From assembly GCA_963663025.1 (NCBI GenBank), contig OY760073.1, positions 1,984,001 through 2,048,000 of the forward strand: 64,000 nt of DNA. The letters are read 5' to 3'. This document shows, one piece after another, positions 61,286-64,000 of this stretch. The translations under genes and the position numbers were made by a program. The stretch comes from JAGWBF01 sp963663025 (GTDB taxonomy: Bacteria > Chloroflexota > Dehalococcoidia > Lucifugimonadales > JAGWBF01). Position 1 is the first letter of the stretch, and every line of letters starts with the position of its first letter. Under the pieces are notes generated by a model. That model saw only the letters and a program-made list of their open reading frames with translations. It was not told the origin of the DNA and made no database searches.

Positions 61286-61350
61286 ACACGCGAGTTGTCT
61301 GCCACTGGCGACGACATACCGAGGACACTATCAAGCATAAGGGGAACGCG

Positions 61351-62247
61351 TTGACAGTCGGAGACGAACCCACGAGACCACCCTGGTTATCCGATCACCT
61401 ATTTCCCTTCCGCAGCCGATGGTTTACCACTCCCGACGGTCACTGCATGCACTATGTTGATGAAGGGTCGGGGCCGGTTATCGTATTTTTGCACGGGAAT
61501 CCGTCCTGGTCCTTTGAGTTTCGTCATCTAATTGGCGAATTACGCCGCGATTTCCGATGTATCGCAGTGGACCACGTGGGGTTTGGACTCTCGTCGCGTA
61601 GCGAACAGCGGGAAGACCATCATCCTCGGGCGCACGCGGACCGATTCTCTGCCCTGATTGACCATCTAGATTTGAACGACGCCACGCTGTACATGTCCGA
61701 CTGGGGAGGGCCTATTGGTCTGAGTTTTGCCTGCGATCAGCCTAAACGAGTGGCCGGGCTAGTTGTCGCCAATACCTGGTGCTGGCCTGTGGAAAGCGAC
61801 CTTCACTTCGTCTTCTTCAGCGCGTTCATGCGCAGTCCTCTGGGACAGTTTCTGATCAAGCGCCGCAATTTCTTTGTGAATGACGTAATGCCCAGGGCCG
61901 TTGGCGTCAAGTCGGCGCTCACCACGGAGGTTATGGACCATTACCGCAACGCGCAGCCTCCTCGGGGAAGACACGCCAGCGCAGCGCTGCCGGGGCATAT
62001 TGTAGGGGCCAGCTCGTGGCTGCGCTCCATCTGGGACGCTAGAGAGGCTTTTCGGAACAAGCCCGCCCTGATCCTCTGGGGATTCAAGGACATCGCCTTT
62101 CGACGCAAGGAACAGGAGCGATGGGTTACGGAACTCACCAATCCCGAGAACCATACGTTCGATGATGTCGGCCACTTTGTCGCGGAGGAAGCGCCTGAGC
62201 GGGTTGCGCCTCACCTGCGGGAATTCTTGGTACGGATAGGGAGCTAG
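61351..62247 (+). CDS. haloalkane dehalogenase-like alpha/beta hydrolase
   Basis: A 298-residue alpha/beta hydrolase. HGNPSWSFEFRHLI (~50-63) holds the halide-binding Asn and oxyanion region; the nucleophile is Asp in SDWGGPIGLSF (~115), with Trp after it as second halide ligand; then the acid in ILWGFKDIAF and the base His in VGHFVAEEAPERV (~277). These match the haloalkane dehalogenase family; an epoxide hydrolase or other relative is the main alternative. The TTG start is preceded by AAGGGGAAC. Nothing nearby suggests a halogenated substrate. Confidence 0.78.
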   Translation: MTVGDEPTRPPWLSDHLFPFRSRWFTTPDGHCMHYVDEGSGPVIVFLHGNPSWSFEFRHLIGELRRDFRCIAVDHVGFGLSSRSEQREDHHPRAHADRFSALIDHLDLNDATLYMSDWGGPIGLSFACDQPKRVAGLVVANTWCWPVESDLHFVFFSAFMRSPLGQFLIKRRNFFVNDVMPRAVGVKSALTTEVMDHYRNAQPPRGRHASAALPGHIVGASSWLRSIWDAREAFRNKPALILWGFKDIAFRRKEQERWVTELTNPENHTFDDVGHFVAEEAPERVAPHLREFLVRIGS

Positions 62248-62327
62248 CAGCCTAGACCCTTTTCTGCGCGCAGACCGTTGAAGGACCGCCCTAAGACAAA
62301 CCAAGGCGTAAGAAGGCTAGCCAGAAG

Positions 62328-63533
62328 CTAGCCTGCCGCTGCGAAGGCCTGCTGGGCGGCGCCTACGCCTGCGCCGTAGGCCACCTCGTAGCCCTCCTCT
62401 GGCAGTATCCGCTCCAGGGCCGACAGCAGGGCCAGAACGTTGCTCTCTTCAGCAGACCCTCCCATCGCGCCGATGCGCCACACATCGCCGGCGATCTGAC
62501 CCAGCCCTCCGGCGATCTCGATATTGTAGTCGTTCAGCAGGCGTCCCCGTACCTTTGCTTGGTCCACGCCCTCGGGTACCACAACGGTGGTCAGGGGGTT
62601 CAGCCGGTATGTGGGATTGGCGAACAGGTCCAGCCCCAAGGCCGTTACCCCCGCCCTTAGACCTGCAGCAACCCGGGCGTGGCGGGCTAGGCGGTTGTCC
62701 AGTCCTTCTTCCATCGCCATGCGCAGGGCTTCCCGCAGGGCATAGATCATCGAGATAGGGGCTGTGTGGTGGTACTGGTGGCGGTCGCCCCAGTAGGTCT
62801 GGAGGGTGGACAGGTTCAGGTAGAAGCTTTGTACCTGGCTTTCCCTCTCCTGCATCACCTTCACAGCCCTGGGACCCATGCTTATGGGCGCCAAGCCCGG
62901 CGGGGCCCCGATGCACTTCTGGGTGCAGCTATGGCAGACGTCCACATCCCACTCGTCCATATCGACCAGCTCCCCTCCCAGGGAGGTTACGGCATCGACG
63001 ATGAGCAGAGCGCCGTAGCGATGGACCAGGTTGGCAATATCCGGCAAGGGATTCAGGATCCCCGTAGAGGTCTCGCCGTGTACCACGCTGACCGCCTTGA
63101 CCTTGTCATGCTTCTTCAGCTCATCTTCCAGGGGAGTCAGGTCGGGGCCGATGGCGTCGCCCCACTTCAGCTCCACCTTCCGGACATCGGCGCCCACCCG
63201 AGAGGCGGTGTCGGCAGCCCGGTTGCCGAAGTGGCCGTTCACCACGACGATGACGACGTCCCCTCGCTCGACCACGTTGCAGAAAGCCGCCTCCACGCCT
63301 GCGGAGCCGGTGCCCGATATGGGCAGGGTGAGGGGGTTAGAGGTGTGAAACATCATCTTGAGCATCTCCATCACATCGTCCATCACCCCAACGAAATACG
63401 GGTCGAGGTGGCCCAGCACGGGGGCGGACATGGTCTGGAGCACCCTGGGATGGACGCTGCTGGGGCCGGGGCCCATCAGTATGCGGTGGGGCGGCCTGAA
63501 CTCTTCAAGATAGCTGCTCATTTCACCTTCCAT
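62328..63533 (-). CDS. alanine/serine-glyoxylate aminotransferase
   Basis: PLP fold-type I (class V) aminotransferase, 401 residues. LMGPGPSSVHPRVLQTM near the start, SGTGSAGVEAAFCNVVERGDVVIVVVNGHFGNR, then the PLP Lys in DVCHSCTQKCIGAPPGLAPISMG (~203), and DRHQYHHTAPISMIYALREAL. C-terminal GQIAGDVWRIGAMG is the family mark. It uses glyoxylate as acceptor; with GlcDEF it would form a glycolate-to-glycine route. Met1 or Met5 may be the true start. Confidence 0.88.
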   Translation of the reverse strand: MEGEMSSYLEEFRPPHRILMGPGPSSVHPRVLQTMSAPVLGHLDPYFVGVMDDVMEMLKMMFHTSNPLTLPISGTGSAGVEAAFCNVVERGDVVIVVVNGHFGNRAADTASRVGADVRKVELKWGDAIGPDLTPLEDELKKHDKVKAVSVVHGETSTGILNPLPDIANLVHRYGALLIVDAVTSLGGELVDMDEWDVDVCHSCTQKCIGAPPGLAPISMGPRAVKVMQERESQVQSFYLNLSTLQTYWGDRHQYHHTAPISMIYALREALRMAMEEGLDNRLARHARVAAGLRAGVTALGLDLFANPTYRLNPLTTVVVPEGVDQAKVRGRLLNDYNIEIAGGLGQIAGDVWRIGAMGGSAEESNVLALLSALERILPEEGYEVAYGAGVGAAQQAFAAAG

Positions 63534-63619
63534 AGTAGAGGCATGGCAACAGGTCGTAGCGTCGCCTGCTGATTGCCCTGAGATAGTGCCTTATGGGTGC
63601 AGGACGGGTGCGTGGGCTG

Positions 63620-64000
63620 CTAGGTTACCGGTGAAGCGCCCCCGTCTATGTTAACTGCAATGCCTGTCAGGTAGCTTGCCCGCTCGGAAGCCAGGAATGC
63701 GATCACATCGCCGGCTTCCTCTGCTTCCCCTATCCGTCCCAGGGGAAGGTCCCGGGCTGCCGACATCTGGTCGTAGAACTCGTCCAATCGCAGGCTGGGA
63801 TTCTGTATGTTGGCTTGGGCAAAGCGACGTTCGTGCTGGCCGCTCTTGATAAGCCCAATGCAGACCGTAGTCACCAGTATGTTATCCTTGGCGAGGTCCT
63901 TGGACAGGGCCTTGGTGACGGCTATGCCCGCTGCCCTGGACACGGAGGTGGGCACCGAGCCGGCCCCGGGTGTCTTGGCTCCCAGGTTGGTAACGTTAAT
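63620..64000 (-). CDS. SDR family oxidoreductase, N-terminal part cut by the window edge
   Basis: The frame is open from 64000 to a stop at 63620; 126 codons are visible. The C-terminal SDR half is clear (DLAKDNILVTTVCIGLIKSGQ; RIGEAEEAGDVIAFLASERASYLTGIAVNIDGG). The usual YxxxK site aligns with TSVSR, so Tyr and Lys are replaced by Thr and Arg, provided the alignment is right. The N-terminal cofactor motif is outside the window. Confidence 0.85.
   Translation of the reverse strand: MNVTNLGAKTPGAGSVPTSVSRAAGIAVTKALSKDLAKDNILVTTVCIGLIKSGQHERRFAQANIQNPSLRLDEFYDQMSAARDLPLGRIGEAEEAGDVIAFLASERASYLTGIAVNIDGGASPVT

Overview
The window reads as a high-GC bacterial chromosome, most likely Chloroflexota and probably a Dehalococcoidia- or SAR202-type lineage. 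That is an inference from gene content (an 11-subunit complex I without NuoEFG, several SDRs, an LLM-type flavin oxidoreductase, a PAC2 protein, a glycolate-oxidase-like operon, and HflC/FtsH with unusual tails). There is no rRNA gene to confirm it, and I found no tRNA gene and no CRISPR array. Most genes are tightly packed. GTG and TTG starts are common, and Leu is mostly CTG.

Layout. 1-8534: the nuo operon on the minus strand (nuoA-B-C-x-D-H-I-y-J-K-L-M, cut at the left edge) with a near-consensus promoter. Two small extra genes sit in it, and nuoE/F/G are absent. 8567-15850: mixed metabolism (HemL-like aminotransferase, threonine synthase, PAC2 protein, two Rid-family proteins, MBL hydrolase, LLM oxidoreductase, amidohydrolase). 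15937-18634: RNase HI, a toxin-antitoxin-like pair (DUF6932-like nucleotidyltransferase fold plus XRE regulator) with a perfect palindromic operator over its promoter, and ATP sulfurylase. 18799-23036: a split EamA transporter, ComEA, IlvE, PlsY, and a PAP2-fold protein without its catalytic histidines. 23100-27277: an island with repeats, a large N6-adenine DNA methylase with a nuclease-like N-terminus, and an AT-richer membrane protein. 27366-35595: CoxG-like protein, LeuRS, a terminator/antiterminator-like RNA, an NYN nuclease, SDRs around an inserted HEPN/MNT cassette, and a sulfopyruvate-decarboxylase-like TPP enzyme cluster. 35878-44965: cytidylate-kinase-like protein, SelA, HflC with a beta-repeat tail, HflK and FtsH. 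Between hflK and ftsH lie two small toxin-antitoxin cassettes among fragments of a duplicated ftsH 3' end. 45057-52569: nitrogen assimilation (glnA, gltB, gltD). 52645-56856: TenA, then a probable zinc locus. 57117-63533: a GlcDEF-like glycolate oxidase, a haloalkane-dehalogenase-like hydrolase and an alanine/serine-glyoxylate aminotransferase. The right edge cuts an SDR.

The most striking part is 53464-56856. It holds a Fur/Zur-family regulator, three copies of a GATAY-N3-RTATC palindrome, and an 812-residue zinc lipoprotein. In that lipoprotein a complete AztD-like beta-propeller (a zinc metallochaperone family) is nested inside the His-rich loop of a ZnuA/AztC-like binding protein, between two His/Asp-rich arms. 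Downstream is a cysteine-free relative of the DUF5679 zinc ribbon. Together they suggest a zinc-starvation locus with a one-polypeptide chaperone/receptor and a zinc-sparing paralogue. The second theme is repeated insertion of toxin-antitoxin cassettes beside the ends of host genes (ftsH and an SDR), leaving decayed duplicate gene ends as scars.
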